The translations under genes and the position numbers were made by a program. This document shows positions 1 through 8,969 of a DNA stretch of 64,000 nucleotides, in pieces (the first letter of the stretch is position 1; every line of letters starts with the position of its first letter). The stretch comes from Polaribacter sp. L3A8 (GTDB taxonomy: Bacteria; Bacteroidota; Bacteroidia; Flavobacteriales; Flavobacteriaceae): assembly GCF_009796785.1 (NCBI RefSeq), contig NZ_CP047026.1:2142501-2206500 (forward strand), given 5' to 3'. Under the pieces are notes generated by a model, which saw only the letters and a program-made list of their open reading frames with translations, was not told the DNA's origin and did not search any database.

Positions 1-50
1 GACATCCTTTTGTGAAGTATGAAACAAAAGATATAGTGGATAGCCCGACC
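1..50 (-). repeat. Partial intergenic palindromic element (copy A)
   Basis: Read on the minus strand this segment contains the same core words as the elements at 23910-23984 and 46820-46894: TCCACTATATCTTTT, a short loop, then AAAAGGATG. The remainder runs off the window edge, so its boundary is unknown. It is non-coding as far as can be seen. Confidence 0.55.
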
Positions 51-212
51 TTTTTTACCTGAAAATTGATTGAAATTAAAGATGTGTATTTGATATATGA
101 CCTTAACTTTTTTAGAATTCACCTAAAAAAAGGGAACACCCAAAGGAAAACGCTCCTTTATTAAGAGAAAACCTTATTAATAAGTGTGTTTAATAATAAG
201 TACATATATATA

Positions 213-243
213 TTGTGTAAAAAATTGTTTTCTAATATCTTTG
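213..243 (+). promoter_or_regulatory. Promoter of thrS operon
   Basis: TTG at 213-215 and TATCTTTG at 236-243 are separated by exactly 20 bases, matching the Bacteroidetes housekeeping promoter (TTG, 17-23 bases, TAnnTTTG). The thrS ATG lies 23 bases downstream. A terminator-like A/T hairpin near 107-132 separates it from whatever lies to the left. Confidence 0.75.
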
Positions 244-266
244 CATCCTCAAATATTAGACATTAA

Positions 267-2207
267 ATGATTAAAATAACATTACCTGACGGAACTATTA
301 AGGAGTTTGCTGTAAACAGTACTCCGATGGATGTTGCAAAAAGTATTAGTGAAGGGTTTGCTAGAAACGTAATATCTGCAAATTTTAACGACGTAACTGT
401 TGAAACCACTACTCCATTAACCACGGATGGTTCTTTAACTTTATATACATTTAATGATGATGGTGGAAAGAAAGCTTTTTGGCATTCTTCTGCACACGTA
501 TTAGCAGAAGCTATTTTAAGTTTTTATCCGAATGCTAAATTGACTATTGGACCAGCTATTGAAAATGGTTTCTATTATGATATTGATTTAGGAGAAGATG
601 TTATTTCTGATAAAGATTTTTCTAGCATAGAAAAGAAGTTTTTAGAGATTGCTAGAGGAAAACATGAGTTTTCTTTACGTTCTGTTTCTAAGGCAGATGC
701 TTTATCATTATATAAAGCAGAAAATAACGAATATAAAGTTGAGTTGATTGAAAACTTAACAGACGGAGAAATCACTTTTTGTGATCATAGTAACTTTACG
801 GATTTATGTAGAGGAGGTCACATACCAAATACAGGAATTATAAAAGCGATTAAAATAATGAGCGTTGCTGGTGCTTATTGGCGCGGTGACGAAAAAAATA
901 ATCAGTTAACACGTGTTTATGGAATTAGTTTTCCGAAACAAAAATTGCTAACTGAATATTTAGAGTTATTAGAAGAAGCTAAAAAACGTGACCATAGAAA
1001 ATTAGGTAAAGAATTAGAGTTGTTTACTTTTTCTCAGAAAGTTGGTGCTGGTTTGCCTTTATGGTTACCAAAAGGTGCTGCTCTACGTAATCGTTTACAA
1101 GATTTCTTAAAGGTAGCACAAAAGAAAGCTGGTTATGAAGAAGTAATGACACCTCATATTGGTCAGAAAGAATTATATGTTACTTCTGGGCATTATGAAA
1201 AATATGGTGCAGATAGTTTTCAGTCTATAAAAACACCTAAAATGGATGAGGAGTTTTTATTGAAACCTATGAACTGCCCACATCACTGTGAAGTTTATAA
1301 CTTTAAACCTTATTCTTATAAAGATTTACCAAAACGTTTTGCAGAGTTTGGTACCGTTTATAGATATGAACAAAGTGGAGAACTACATGGTTTAACACGT
1401 GTTAGAGGTTTTACGCAAGATGATGCACATATTTTTTGTACACCAGAACAATTAGACCAGGAATTTAAAGACGTTATAGATTTAGTTTTATATGTATTTG
1501 GTTCTTTAGGATTTGAAGATTTTACCGCACAGGTTTCTATTAGAGATAAAAGCAACCCAGATAAATATATAGGAGATACTGAAACTTGGGAAATTGCTGA
1601 AAATGCAATTATAAGTGCAGCAACTGATAAAGGTTTAGATTTTGTGATTGAAGAAGGTGAAGCTGCCTTTTATGGACCTAAATTAGACTTTATGGTAAAG
1701 GACGCTTTAGGCAGAAGTTGGCAACTTGGAACGATACAAGTTGACTATAATTTACCAAAACGTTTTGATTTAACCTATAAAGGAGCAGATAATCAATTGC
1801 ATAGACCGGTTATGATACATAGAGCACCGTTTGGATCTATGGAGCGTTTTATTGCAGTATTACTAGAGCACACGGGAGGAAACTTCCCGCTTTGGTTAAC
1901 TCCAGATCAGGTTATCTTATTACCAATCAGTGATAAATATCAGAAATATTCAGAAAAAGTTTTAAAATCGTTAGAAAATTCCGAAATTCGCGCCCTGGTA
2001 GATAACCGAAGTGAGAAAACTGGTCGTAAGATTAGAGATGCCGAAGTTAGCAAAACACCATTTATGGTTATTGTTGGTGAAAAGGAAGAACAAGACGGCA
2101 CAGTTTCTGTAAGAAGACACGGTGAAGGAGATATAGGAACATTTACAATTGAAGAATTTATTTCTTTAATTAAAGCAGAAGAAAGTAAAACATTGAAGAA
2201 TTTTTAA
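267..2207 (+). CDS. thrS: Threonyl-tRNA synthetase
   Basis: Cytoplasmic class II aminoacyl-tRNA synthetase that charges tRNA-Thr. The 646-residue length is normal for the full-length bacterial enzyme: TGS domain (about 1-62), editing domain with HxxxH-type [10 protein letters not shown] near residue 75, catalytic core with the zinc-ligand motif MNCPHHC (Cys337), motif 3 region [10 protein letters not shown] and a C-terminal anticodon-binding domain starting near DQVILLPIS. The ATG follows a consensus promoter by a short leader. It heads the thrS-infC-rpmI-rplT order conserved in many bacteria. Confidence 0.98.
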   Translation: MIKITLPDGTIKEFAVNSTPMDVAKSISEGFARNVISANFNDVTVETTTPLTTDGSLTLYTFNDDGGKKAFWHSSAHVLAEAILSFYPNAKLTIGPAIENGFYYDIDLGEDVISDKDFSSIEKKFLEIARGKHEFSLRSVSKADALSLYKAENNEYKVELIENLTDGEITFCDHSNFTDLCRGGHIPNTGIIKAIKIMSVAGAYWRGDEKNNQLTRVYGISFPKQKLLTEYLELLEEAKKRDHRKLGKELELFTFSQKVGAGLPLWLPKGAALRNRLQDFLKVAQKKAGYEEVMTPHIGQKELYVTSGHYEKYGADSFQSIKTPKMDEEFLLKPMNCPHHCEVYNFKPYSYKDLPKRFAEFGTVYRYEQSGELHGLTRVRGFTQDDAHIFCTPEQLDQEFKDVIDLVLYVFGSLGFEDFTAQVSIRDKSNPDKYIGDTETWEIAENAIISAATDKGLDFVIEEGEAAFYGPKLDFMVKDALGRSWQLGTIQVDYNLPKRFDLTYKGADNQLHRPVMIHRAPFGSMERFIAVLLEHTGGNFPLWLTPDQVILLPISDKYQKYSEKVLKSLENSEIRALVDNRSEKTGRKIRDAEVSKTPFMVIVGEKEEQDGTVSVRRHGEGDIGTFTIEEFISLIKAEESKTLKNF

Positions 2208-2280
2208 TTAATTTTGAAATTCATCGGGAACATAAAAAGGTTGGAAAACAACCATAAGTTAAACTTAAAATATATAAGTC

Positions 2281-2841
2281 ATAGCAATTCGTAGAAGCAG
2301 GTCAAGAAGACCGTTAAGAGTAATCAAAGAAGATCAACATAGGATTAATGAGAAAATAAAATATGTTGACGAAGTTCGTCTTGTGGGCGAGAATATAGAA
2401 GTTGGTGTATATCCTTTAGATAAAGCTAAAGAATTAGCCAGAGAACAGGAATTAGATTTGGTTGAAATATCACCAAAAGCTAAGCCACCTGTTTGTAAAA
2501 TTATTGATTACAAGAAATTCTTGTATGAGCAAAAGAAGCGTGAAAAAGTCTTAAAGTCTAAAGCAACAAAAGTGACTATAAAGGAAATACGTTTTGGACC
2601 TCAAACTGATGAGCATGATTATGAGTTTAAAAAGAAACATGCCGTTAAGTTTTTACAAGAAGGAGCAAAATTAAAAGCATTTGTATTCTTTAAAGGACGT
2701 TCTATTATTTTTAAAGAACAAGGACAAATTTTATTATTAAAATTAGCCCAAGAACTTGAGGAATATGGTAAAGTAGAACAGTTACCAAAGTTAGAAGGTA
2801 AACGTATGATTATGTTTATTGCTCCTAAAAAGTTAAAGTAA
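2281..2841 (+). CDS. infC: Translation initiation factor IF-3, probable non-ATG (ATA) start
   Basis: IF-3 binds the 30S subunit and monitors start-codon selection. The open frame after the stop at 2275 reads [18 protein letters not shown] then RINEKI and [11 protein letters not shown], the conserved IF-3 N-terminus, so translation must begin well upstream of the first GTG (2383). The only family-consistent initiator is ATA at 2281 (giving (M)AIRR...); ATT at 2287 is an alternative. That gives 186 residues, a normal length; the GTG start would remove the first part of the N-terminal domain. Rare AUN initiators in infC are known to allow autoregulation because IF-3 rejects them. C-terminal domain motifs such as [13 protein letters not shown] and [10 protein letters not shown] are intact. 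Confidence 0.93.
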   Translation: MAIRRSRSRRPLRVIKEDQHRINEKIKYVDEVRLVGENIEVGVYPLDKAKELAREQELDLVEISPKAKPPVCKIIDYKKFLYEQKKREKVLKSKATKVTIKEIRFGPQTDEHDYEFKKKHAVKFLQEGAKLKAFVFFKGRSIIFKEQGQILLLKLAQELEEYGKVEQLPKLEGKRMIMFIAPKKLK

Positions 2842-2855
2842 TTATTACAAAATAG

Positions 2856-2879
2856 CTACAAGGGTTAAAAACCTTGTAG
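2856..2879 (+). promoter_or_regulatory. Hairpin between infC and rpmI
   Basis: CTACAAGG at 2856-2863 pairs perfectly with CCTTGTAG at 2872-2879 across an A-rich loop. No T-run follows, so it is not a standard terminator. Position ahead of rpmI-rplT allows a role as a ribosomal protein leader or processing site, but this is inference only. Confidence 0.4.
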
Positions 2880-2949
2880 GATATAAAAAAGTTTCTGAAA
2901 CTTGTTTTGGAAATTAATGTCTTATAAGCAAGATAAAAACGAAGGAGAG

Positions 2950-3147
2950 ATGCCTAAAATGAAAACAAAATCTAGCGCCAAAAAACGATTTAAAGTTACT
3001 GGTACTGGAAAAATCAAAAGAAAGCACGCGTTTAAAAGTCACATCTTAACAAAGAAGTCTAAAAAACGTAAATTAAAGTTAACTCATGATGGTTTAGTAC
3101 ATAAAGCAGACGAGTCTAACATTAAGCAACAATTAAACTTAAAATAA
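2950..3147 (+). CDS. rpmI: 50S ribosomal protein L35
   Basis: Small, very basic 65-residue large-subunit protein. The start is the ATG giving [18 protein letters not shown], the conserved N-terminus of the family. An upstream in-frame ATG (2902) would add 16 residues not seen in L35. The [14 protein letters not shown] segment is typical. It lies between infC and rplT, the usual place. Confidence 0.97.
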   Translation: MPKMKTKSSAKKRFKVTGTGKIKRKHAFKSHILTKKSKKRKLKLTHDGLVHKADESNIKQQLNLK

Positions 3148-3241
3148 GTTTAAAAAGGGAATTTAATTATTAACCATGGAGTTAGGCCAAAAATAAAAAG
3201 TATTCTTAAATGAATCGCCTACTACAAAACACATTGAAATT

Positions 3242-3586
3242 ATGCCAAGATCAGTAAATTCAGTAGCCTCAAGAAAAAGAAGAAAAAAAATCTTGAAGGC
3301 TGCAAAAGGTTACTTCGGACGTAGAAAAAACGTTTACACAGTAGCAAAAAATGCAGTTGAAAAAGGTATGCTTTATGCATACAGAGACCGTAAAAACAAT
3401 AAGAGAAACTTCCGTTCTTTATGGATTGTGCGTATTAACGCGGCAGCTCGTTTACACGGAATGTCTTACTCTCAGTTTATGGGTAAAGTGAAAGCTAACC
3501 AAATCGAATTAAACCGTAAGGTTTTAGCAGATTTAGCTGTTAACAACCCAGACGCTTTTAAGGCAGTTGTAGAAAAAATTAAATAA
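3242..3586 (+). CDS. rplT: 50S ribosomal protein L20
   Basis: Primary 23S rRNA binding protein needed for large-subunit assembly; 114 residues as usual. The conserved N-terminus [18 protein letters not shown] and the segment [18 protein letters not shown] identify it. It is the last gene of the translation block and is followed within 25 bases by a strong terminator. Confidence 0.98.
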   Translation: MPRSVNSVASRKRRKKILKAAKGYFGRRKNVYTVAKNAVEKGMLYAYRDRKNNKRNFRSLWIVRINAAARLHGMSYSQFMGKVKANQIELNRKVLADLAVNNPDAFKAVVEKIK

Positions 3587-3610
3587 ATAATAATACTTGC
3601 TTATATTTAA

Positions 3611-3642
3611 AAACCCAAACATAAAGTTTGGGTTTTTTTTTT
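3611..3642 (+). terminator. Terminator of the thrS-infC-rpmI-rplT block
   Basis: AAACCCAAAC (3611-3620) pairs with GTTTGGGTTT (3625-3634), with a four-base loop and a continuous T-run. It is a classic intrinsic terminator. Confidence 0.9.
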
Positions 3643-3673
3643 ATAAATTTACGCACGTAAAAAAAAACTAACA

Positions 3674-4261
3674 ATGAAATCATTTTTAATAGCTTTATTA
3701 TTACTAGTATCTACTTTATCTTTTGCACAAGAAAATGCAGATGAAGTACAAGAAAACAATTCTATTCAAGGTCAATTTGATAAAATTTACAGAGTATCAA
3801 CCACTTATCAAGTATATAAAGTAATCAGCAAAGACAGTTATCAACGTTTAAAATCTAATGTTTTAGACTCTCTTAAATCTTCAAAAAAAATAATTTCTAA
3901 AAAAAATAATTTATTAAAGGCTGAAAAGGAAAATATTGAAAAAAACAAAAACCTTTTGGCTAAAACTAAATTAGACTTAGATGCTGCTTTAATTAAAGAA
4001 CACTCTATTTCTATTATGGGCATGCAATTAAGTAAAACAACCTACAACCTTGTACTTTGGAGCCTTATAATACTATTAGTTTTAGGTTTATCATATTATA
4101 TATTTAAGTTTTCGAAAAGTAATGTTTTAACCAAGGAAGCAAAAGATAATTTAGCCGAAATTGAACAAGAATTTGAAAAACACAGAAAGAATACTTTAGA
4201 AAAAGAACAAAAACTGCGAAGACAGTTGCAAGATGAAATTAATAAACAGAGAAACAGTTAA
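3674..4261 (+). CDS. Membrane-anchored coiled-coil protein of unknown function
   Basis: A 195-residue protein with a signal peptide (cleavage about after SFAQ), a charged helical region (about 55-115), one membrane span (about 130-148, LVLWSLIILLVLGLSYYI) and a C-terminal highly charged coiled coil (about 155-195). This is a widespread flavobacterial family that is often found in databases under the label tRNA (guanine-N1)-methyltransferase. Nothing resembling a SPOUT/TrmD knot or SAM-binding site is visible, so that name is very probably wrong. It stands alone between the L20 terminator and the glucan cluster. Function unknown; a role as an envelope spacer or scaffold is only a guess. Confidence 0.85.
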   Translation: MKSFLIALLLLVSTLSFAQENADEVQENNSIQGQFDKIYRVSTTYQVYKVISKDSYQRLKSNVLDSLKSSKKIISKKNNLLKAEKENIEKNKNLLAKTKLDLDAALIKEHSISIMGMQLSKTTYNLVLWSLIILLVLGLSYYIFKFSKSNVLTKEAKDNLAEIEQEFEKHRKNTLEKEQKLRRQLQDEINKQRNS

Positions 4262-4399
4262 TTTCTGTTTATTAAGGATTAATATATAAACACATACTTT
4301 AAATTCTACTAATAAATACACAGTGAAAACACAAGATTGCATATTTATATTAAGGGTTTGACAATAATAAAGGTTTCTAAATAAAATCTCTTACTTTCT

Positions 4400-4431
4400 T
4401 TGGTAATTTAAATAGTATTTTCTTATCTTTT
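4400..4431 (+). promoter_or_regulatory. Possible promoter of the alpha-glucan operon
   Basis: TTG at 4400-4402 is followed after 21 bases by TATCTTTT (4424-4431), one base off the TAnnTTTG consensus. It lies about 40 bases upstream of the first glucan gene. Confidence 0.45.
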
Positions 4432-4472
4432 GATTCTAAAATTAACTAACCATATTTAATTACTTAAATTTT

Positions 4473-5678
4473 ATGAAAGCCCTTTTTTATACTAGAGAAT
4501 TTCCTCCTTACGTATATGGTGGAGCTGGTGTTCATGTAGAATATCTTGCAACAGAATTAGCTAAACTTATGCATGTTGATGTAAGGTGTTTTGGAGACCA
4601 AAATGACACTGTCAACAATCCCACTGTAAAAGGTTTTCCTTACGAAAATCCAATTTTTGATAATTCTGATGACAAGCTTAAAGCTATCTTTCAAACTTTA
4701 AGTACAGGCCTTCATATGAACGCAGAACCTATAGATGCAGATGTAATACATTGTCATACTTGGTACTCACATTTTGCAGGAATCGTTGCAAAACTTTGCT
4801 ATGGCATACCTTTAGTAATTACCACACACTCCCTAGAACCCTTAAGACCCTGGAAAAGGGAGCAACTAGGGCGTGGATACGATGCTTCTTCTTGGATAGA
4901 AAAAACAGCTATTGAAATGGCTGATGCATTAATTGCTGTTTCTAAAGAAACAAAAGAAGATGTTCTAAAGCATTTTAACGTAGATGAAAGTAAAATTAAG
5001 GTAATTTATAACGGTATTAACTTACAACAATACATTACAACTCCAGAAACTTCTACTCTAGACGAATACGGTATTGATAAAAATAAACCTTATGTCCTTT
5101 TTGTAGGTAGAATAACAAGACAAAAAGGAATTATTCATTTAGTGAATGCCATAAAATATATAGACCCAGACACACAAATAGTATTATGTGCTGGTGCTCC
5201 GGATACACCTGAAATTGGTAAAGAAATGAAAGATGCCGTTAACGAGGTTAAAAAAACTCGTAAAAACGTTATTTGGATTGACAAAATGGTTACCAAAGAA
5301 GAAATAATTCAATTATATTCTCATGCTGATGTATTTTGTTGCCCTTCCATCTATGAACCCTTTGGTATTATAAATATTGAAGCAATGGCATGTAACACCG
5401 CTGTTGTTGCCAGTGCAGTTGGCGGTATTAAAGAAGTTGTTGTTCATAGAGAAACTGGTTTACTTATACCGGTAGAACAACAAGACTCGGCACCATTTGA
5501 ACCTATAGACCCAAATAAATTTGCTAAAGATTTAGCTGATGGAGTTAATGAGGTAATTAACAATCCTGAATTAAGGGAGTCTATGTCCCAAAAAGGTAGA
5601 AAAAGAGTAGAAGAACATTTTGATTGGATATCGATAGCAAAACAAGTAGAAGAATTATATAAATCAGTAAAAAAATAA
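4473..5678 (+). CDS. glgM: ADP-glucose-dependent glucosyltransferase, glycogen synthase / GlgM-like
   Basis: GT-B retaining glycosyltransferase of 401 residues. The N-terminus KALFYTREFPPYVYGGAG and the E-x7-E motif (Glu295 and Glu303 within YEPFGIINIEAMACN) are clear. It is the short actinobacterial-type glycogen synthase, about 80 residues shorter than classical GlgA. In mycobacteria the member of this family called GlgM joins ADP-glucose and glucose-1-phosphate to give alpha-maltose-1-phosphate, the GlgE donor. Because glgC follows by 3 bases and glgE comes next, a GlgM role is favoured here over plain chain elongation. That choice is inference; the symbol could equally be glgA. Confidence 0.85.
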   Translation: MKALFYTREFPPYVYGGAGVHVEYLATELAKLMHVDVRCFGDQNDTVNNPTVKGFPYENPIFDNSDDKLKAIFQTLSTGLHMNAEPIDADVIHCHTWYSHFAGIVAKLCYGIPLVITTHSLEPLRPWKREQLGRGYDASSWIEKTAIEMADALIAVSKETKEDVLKHFNVDESKIKVIYNGINLQQYITTPETSTLDEYGIDKNKPYVLFVGRITRQKGIIHLVNAIKYIDPDTQIVLCAGAPDTPEIGKEMKDAVNEVKKTRKNVIWIDKMVTKEEIIQLYSHADVFCCPSIYEPFGIINIEAMACNTAVVASAVGGIKEVVVHRETGLLIPVEQQDSAPFEPIDPNKFAKDLADGVNEVINNPELRESMSQKGRKRVEEHFDWISIAKQVEELYKSVKK

Positions 5679-5681
5679 GCA

Positions 5682-6947
5682 ATGATAAACGATAAAGTAC
5701 TAGGAATTATTTTAGGAGGAGGACAAGGCTCTAGATTATATCCGTTAACAAAAGATAGATCTAAACCTGCTGTACCTATTGCTGGTAAATATAGATTAGT
5801 CGATATTCCCATTTCTAATTGTATCAATTCTGATATAAAAAGGATGTACGTATTAACTCAATTTAATTCTGCCTCTTTAAATGCACATATTAAAAACACC
5901 TATCACTTTAGCTTTTTTAGTTCTGCCTTTGTTGATGTATTAGCTGCTGAACAAACGATACATAGTGATAAATGGTTTCAAGGTACCGCTGATGCTGTAA
6001 GACAAAGTATGCTCCATTTCTTGGAGAATGATTTTGAATATGCCCTAATTCTTTCTGGTGACCAATTATATCAAATGGATTTTAACGATATGATTAAAAA
6101 ACATGAAGAAAGTGGCGCAGAAATTTCTATTGCTACTTATCCTGTTAATGCTAAAGATGCTACACAATTTGGTTTATTAAAAACTAATAACGAAAATATA
6201 ATTACTTCTTTCATAGAAAAACCAGCTGCTGAATTATTGCCAGATTGGACTTCTGATGTTAGTGATGAAATGAAATCGCAAGGTAGAGATTACTTAGCTT
6301 CTATGGGAATCTATATCTTTAATAGAGATTTATTAGTTGAATTGATGAAAAATCCAGATACCAATGATTTTGGTAAAGAAATTATTCCACAAGCCATAGA
6401 AACACATAAAACATTAAGTTATCAATATGAAGGGTACTGGACTGATATTGGAAATATTGACTCGTTCTTTGAAGCTAATTTAGGATTAACAGATGACGTT
6501 CCTAAATTTAATTTATATGATGAGAAAGGAATATACACTAGACCAAGAATATTACCAACTTCTAAAATTGCAGGTTCTATTTTAAATAAAGCTGTAATTG
6601 GAGATGGATGTATTATTCATGCAGAAAAAATAGAAAGGTCTGTGATTGGTATTCGTTCTAGAATTGGTAAAAATTCTTTAATATCTAACACCTATATGAT
6701 GGGGAATGATTCTTATGAAACTTTGAGTGAAGTTTCTGAAAACCATATTGAAATTATGATGGGAATTGGAGAAAGATGCTACATACATAACTGTATTATA
6801 GATAAAAATTGTAGAATTGGTGATGATGTTAGAATTAACGGTGGACCGCATATAGCAAATATAGAAACAGATACTTATATGGTTAAAGAGGGAATTGTAG
6901 TTATTAAAAAAGATGCTACTATACCAAAAGGAACCAACATCGGATAA
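5682..6947 (+). CDS. glgC: Glucose-1-phosphate adenylyltransferase
   Basis: Makes ADP-glucose from ATP and glucose-1-phosphate, the committed step of bacterial alpha-glucan synthesis. It has 421 residues with an N-terminal nucleotidyltransferase motif GGGQGSRLYPLT, the conserved substrate segment SKPAVPIAGKYRLVD, the catalytic/metal motif LSGDQLYQMD, GYWTDIG near residue 250 and a C-terminal left-handed beta-helix. The start is 3 bases after the preceding gene, so the two are translationally linked and presumably made in proportion. Confidence 0.97.
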   Translation: MINDKVLGIILGGGQGSRLYPLTKDRSKPAVPIAGKYRLVDIPISNCINSDIKRMYVLTQFNSASLNAHIKNTYHFSFFSSAFVDVLAAEQTIHSDKWFQGTADAVRQSMLHFLENDFEYALILSGDQLYQMDFNDMIKKHEESGAEISIATYPVNAKDATQFGLLKTNNENIITSFIEKPAAELLPDWTSDVSDEMKSQGRDYLASMGIYIFNRDLLVELMKNPDTNDFGKEIIPQAIETHKTLSYQYEGYWTDIGNIDSFFEANLGLTDDVPKFNLYDEKGIYTRPRILPTSKIAGSILNKAVIGDGCIIHAEKIERSVIGIRSRIGKNSLISNTYMMGNDSYETLSEVSENHIEIMMGIGERCYIHNCIIDKNCRIGDDVRINGGPHIANIETDTYMVKEGIVVIKKDATIPKGTNIG

Positions 6948-6988
6948 CATAATTTTTTACTTTTTTATTATTTAAATGAACCAAATTA

Positions 6989-8926
6989 ATGCAAAATCAA
7001 AGTAGAATTGTAGTAGAAAATATTGCTCCACAATTAAATAGTGGACAAGTTAGTATTAAACGTGTTGTAGATGAAATTGTACATGTAACTGCAGACGTAT
7101 TAGTGGACGGTCATGATGTACTTCAGGCTAATTTATTATTCAAACATGAAAAGGATAATAAATGGACAGAGCTTAGAATGACACCAACTTCTAATGATGA
7201 ATACACAGCCTGTTTTCATACAATAAAACAGGGTTCTTATTCTTATAAAGTAGAAGGTTGGGTAGACTATGCCTTAAACTGGCAACATGGCTTAGAAAGA
7301 AAAATTGATGACACTCAACATGTAAATTCAGAACTTTTAGAAGGGGCAGAACTATTACTTGCAATTACAGATAAAGTAACTCCCGAAGAAAAAGACTATT
7401 TATTACATTTAATATTTATCTTTAAAAACACTAAAAACTATACAGAAGCCATTAAGGAAGCTAGTTCAGAAAGGTTAACATCAATTTTAAAAAAATATCC
7501 AGAGAAAATTTTAACAGAAACTTCTCAAGAATACAACGTTTACGTAGATAGAAAAAAGGCGAGATTTAGTACTTGGTATGAGTTCTTTCCACGTTCTGCT
7601 GCAGAGCAAGAAGGACAACACGGTACTTTTAATGATTGTCACAGAATATTACCAAGAGTTGCCCAAATGGGGTTTGATACCTTATACTTCCCTCCTGTTC
7701 ATCCTATCGGAGAAGTAAATAGAAAAGGAAAGAACAACACCACTGTTGCACAAGATGGAGATGTTGGTTCTACTTGGGGAATTGGTTCTAAACATGGTGG
7801 TCATAAAGATCTGCATCCACAATTAGGTTCTTTAGAGGACTTTAAAAACTTAGTTACAAAAGCAAAGGAGTTAGGTATAGAAGTTGCTATGGATTACGCA
7901 TTACAAGCTGCACCAGATCATCCATGGGTAACAGAACATCCAGATTGGTTTAAATGGAGACCAGATGGTACGGTACAATATGCCGAGAATCCTCCTAAAA
8001 AATATCAAGATATTCTTCCTATTTATTGGGAAAGTAAAGATTTTAAAAATCTTTGGCAAGAATGTTTATACACCTTATTATATTGGATAGATTGTGGAAT
8101 TAATGTTTTTAGAGTTGATAACCCACATACAAAACCTTACTTCTTTTGGGGTTGGGTTATTGCAGAAGTAAAAAAACAGCATCCTGATGTATTATTTTTA
8201 GCAGAAGCATTTACCAGACCAAAGGTTATGCAACAATTGGCTAAACAAGGCTACACGCAATCTTACACTTATTTTACTTGGAGAGATTCTAAACATGAAC
8301 TTATTGAGTATGTAAACGAACTAACCAAAACGGATCAAAAAGAATATATGCGACCTAATTTCTGGCCAAATACACCAGATATTAATCCATTTCATTTGCA
8401 AGGAGCTCCAGAAAGTAAATACATACAACGCTATGTTTTGGCAGCAACCTTAAGTTCTAATATTGGTATTTATGGCCCTGTCTTTGAACAAATGATTAGT
8501 GATCCAATTCCTGGAAAGGAAGAATATAATATGTCAGAGAAATTTCAACTTTGTCATTACGATTGGTTTAAACAAAATAAAGTAACCACTTTAATTTCTA
8601 AAATTAATCATATAAGAAAAGAGCACGAATCGTATCAACAAACAAACAATATCAAATTTGTAGAAACTGGTAATGATCAAATTATTGCATTCTATAAATG
8701 GAATGATACTAGAAGTAATGAAACATTGACAATTATAAGTTTAGATGCTTATAATTCTCAATCAGGCTCAATACAATTGCCCCTTCATGACCTAAAAATT
8801 AATAATGGCCAGAAAGTGGAAGTACAAGATTTGGTAACAAGAAATTGCTATGATTGGTATAGTGAATGGAATTATGTAGAGCTACATGCAACACTTCCAT
8901 TCCACATTTTTAAAATCAACAAGTAA
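6989..8926 (+). CDS. glgE: Alpha-1,4-glucan:maltose-1-phosphate maltosyltransferase
   Basis: GH13 subfamily 3 enzyme that transfers maltosyl units from alpha-maltose-1-phosphate to growing alpha-1,4-glucans. Its 645 residues include an N-terminal beta-sandwich domain (YKVEGWVDYALNWQ), the family segment YEFFPRSAA, nucleophile Asp377 in FRVDNPHTKP, acid/base Glu406 in FLAEAFTRPK, and DINPFHLQG. These motifs distinguish GlgE from ordinary amylases. It follows glgC by 41 bases. No trehalose synthase/maltokinase (TreS-Pep2) lies in the window, so the maltose-1-phosphate probably comes from the glgM-like gene upstream. Confidence 0.95.
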   Translation: MQNQSRIVVENIAPQLNSGQVSIKRVVDEIVHVTADVLVDGHDVLQANLLFKHEKDNKWTELRMTPTSNDEYTACFHTIKQGSYSYKVEGWVDYALNWQHGLERKIDDTQHVNSELLEGAELLLAITDKVTPEEKDYLLHLIFIFKNTKNYTEAIKEASSERLTSILKKYPEKILTETSQEYNVYVDRKKARFSTWYEFFPRSAAEQEGQHGTFNDCHRILPRVAQMGFDTLYFPPVHPIGEVNRKGKNNTTVAQDGDVGSTWGIGSKHGGHKDLHPQLGSLEDFKNLVTKAKELGIEVAMDYALQAAPDHPWVTEHPDWFKWRPDGTVQYAENPPKKYQDILPIYWESKDFKNLWQECLYTLLYWIDCGINVFRVDNPHTKPYFFWGWVIAEVKKQHPDVLFLAEAFTRPKVMQQLAKQGYTQSYTYFTWRDSKHELIEYVNELTKTDQKEYMRPNFWPNTPDINPFHLQGAPESKYIQRYVLAATLSSNIGIYGPVFEQMISDPIPGKEEYNMSEKFQLCHYDWFKQNKVTTLISKINHIRKEHESYQQTNNIKFVETGNDQIIAFYKWNDTRSNETLTIISLDAYNSQSGSIQLPLHDLKINNGQKVEVQDLVTRNCYDWYSEWNYVELHATLPFHIFKINK

Positions 8927-8969
8927 TTATAAAAAATACCAAACAAAACAATATTATAAAAGATAACTT

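Noticed and set aside
2383..2841. infC starting at GTG 2383
   Set aside because: It would remove conserved IF-3 residues such as RINEKI and VRLVGEN that are encoded in frame upstream.
2856..2879. Hairpin before rpmI as a proven L20 leader
   Set aside because: The stem is short and no match to a known leader can be shown by eye; kept only as a low-confidence hairpin.
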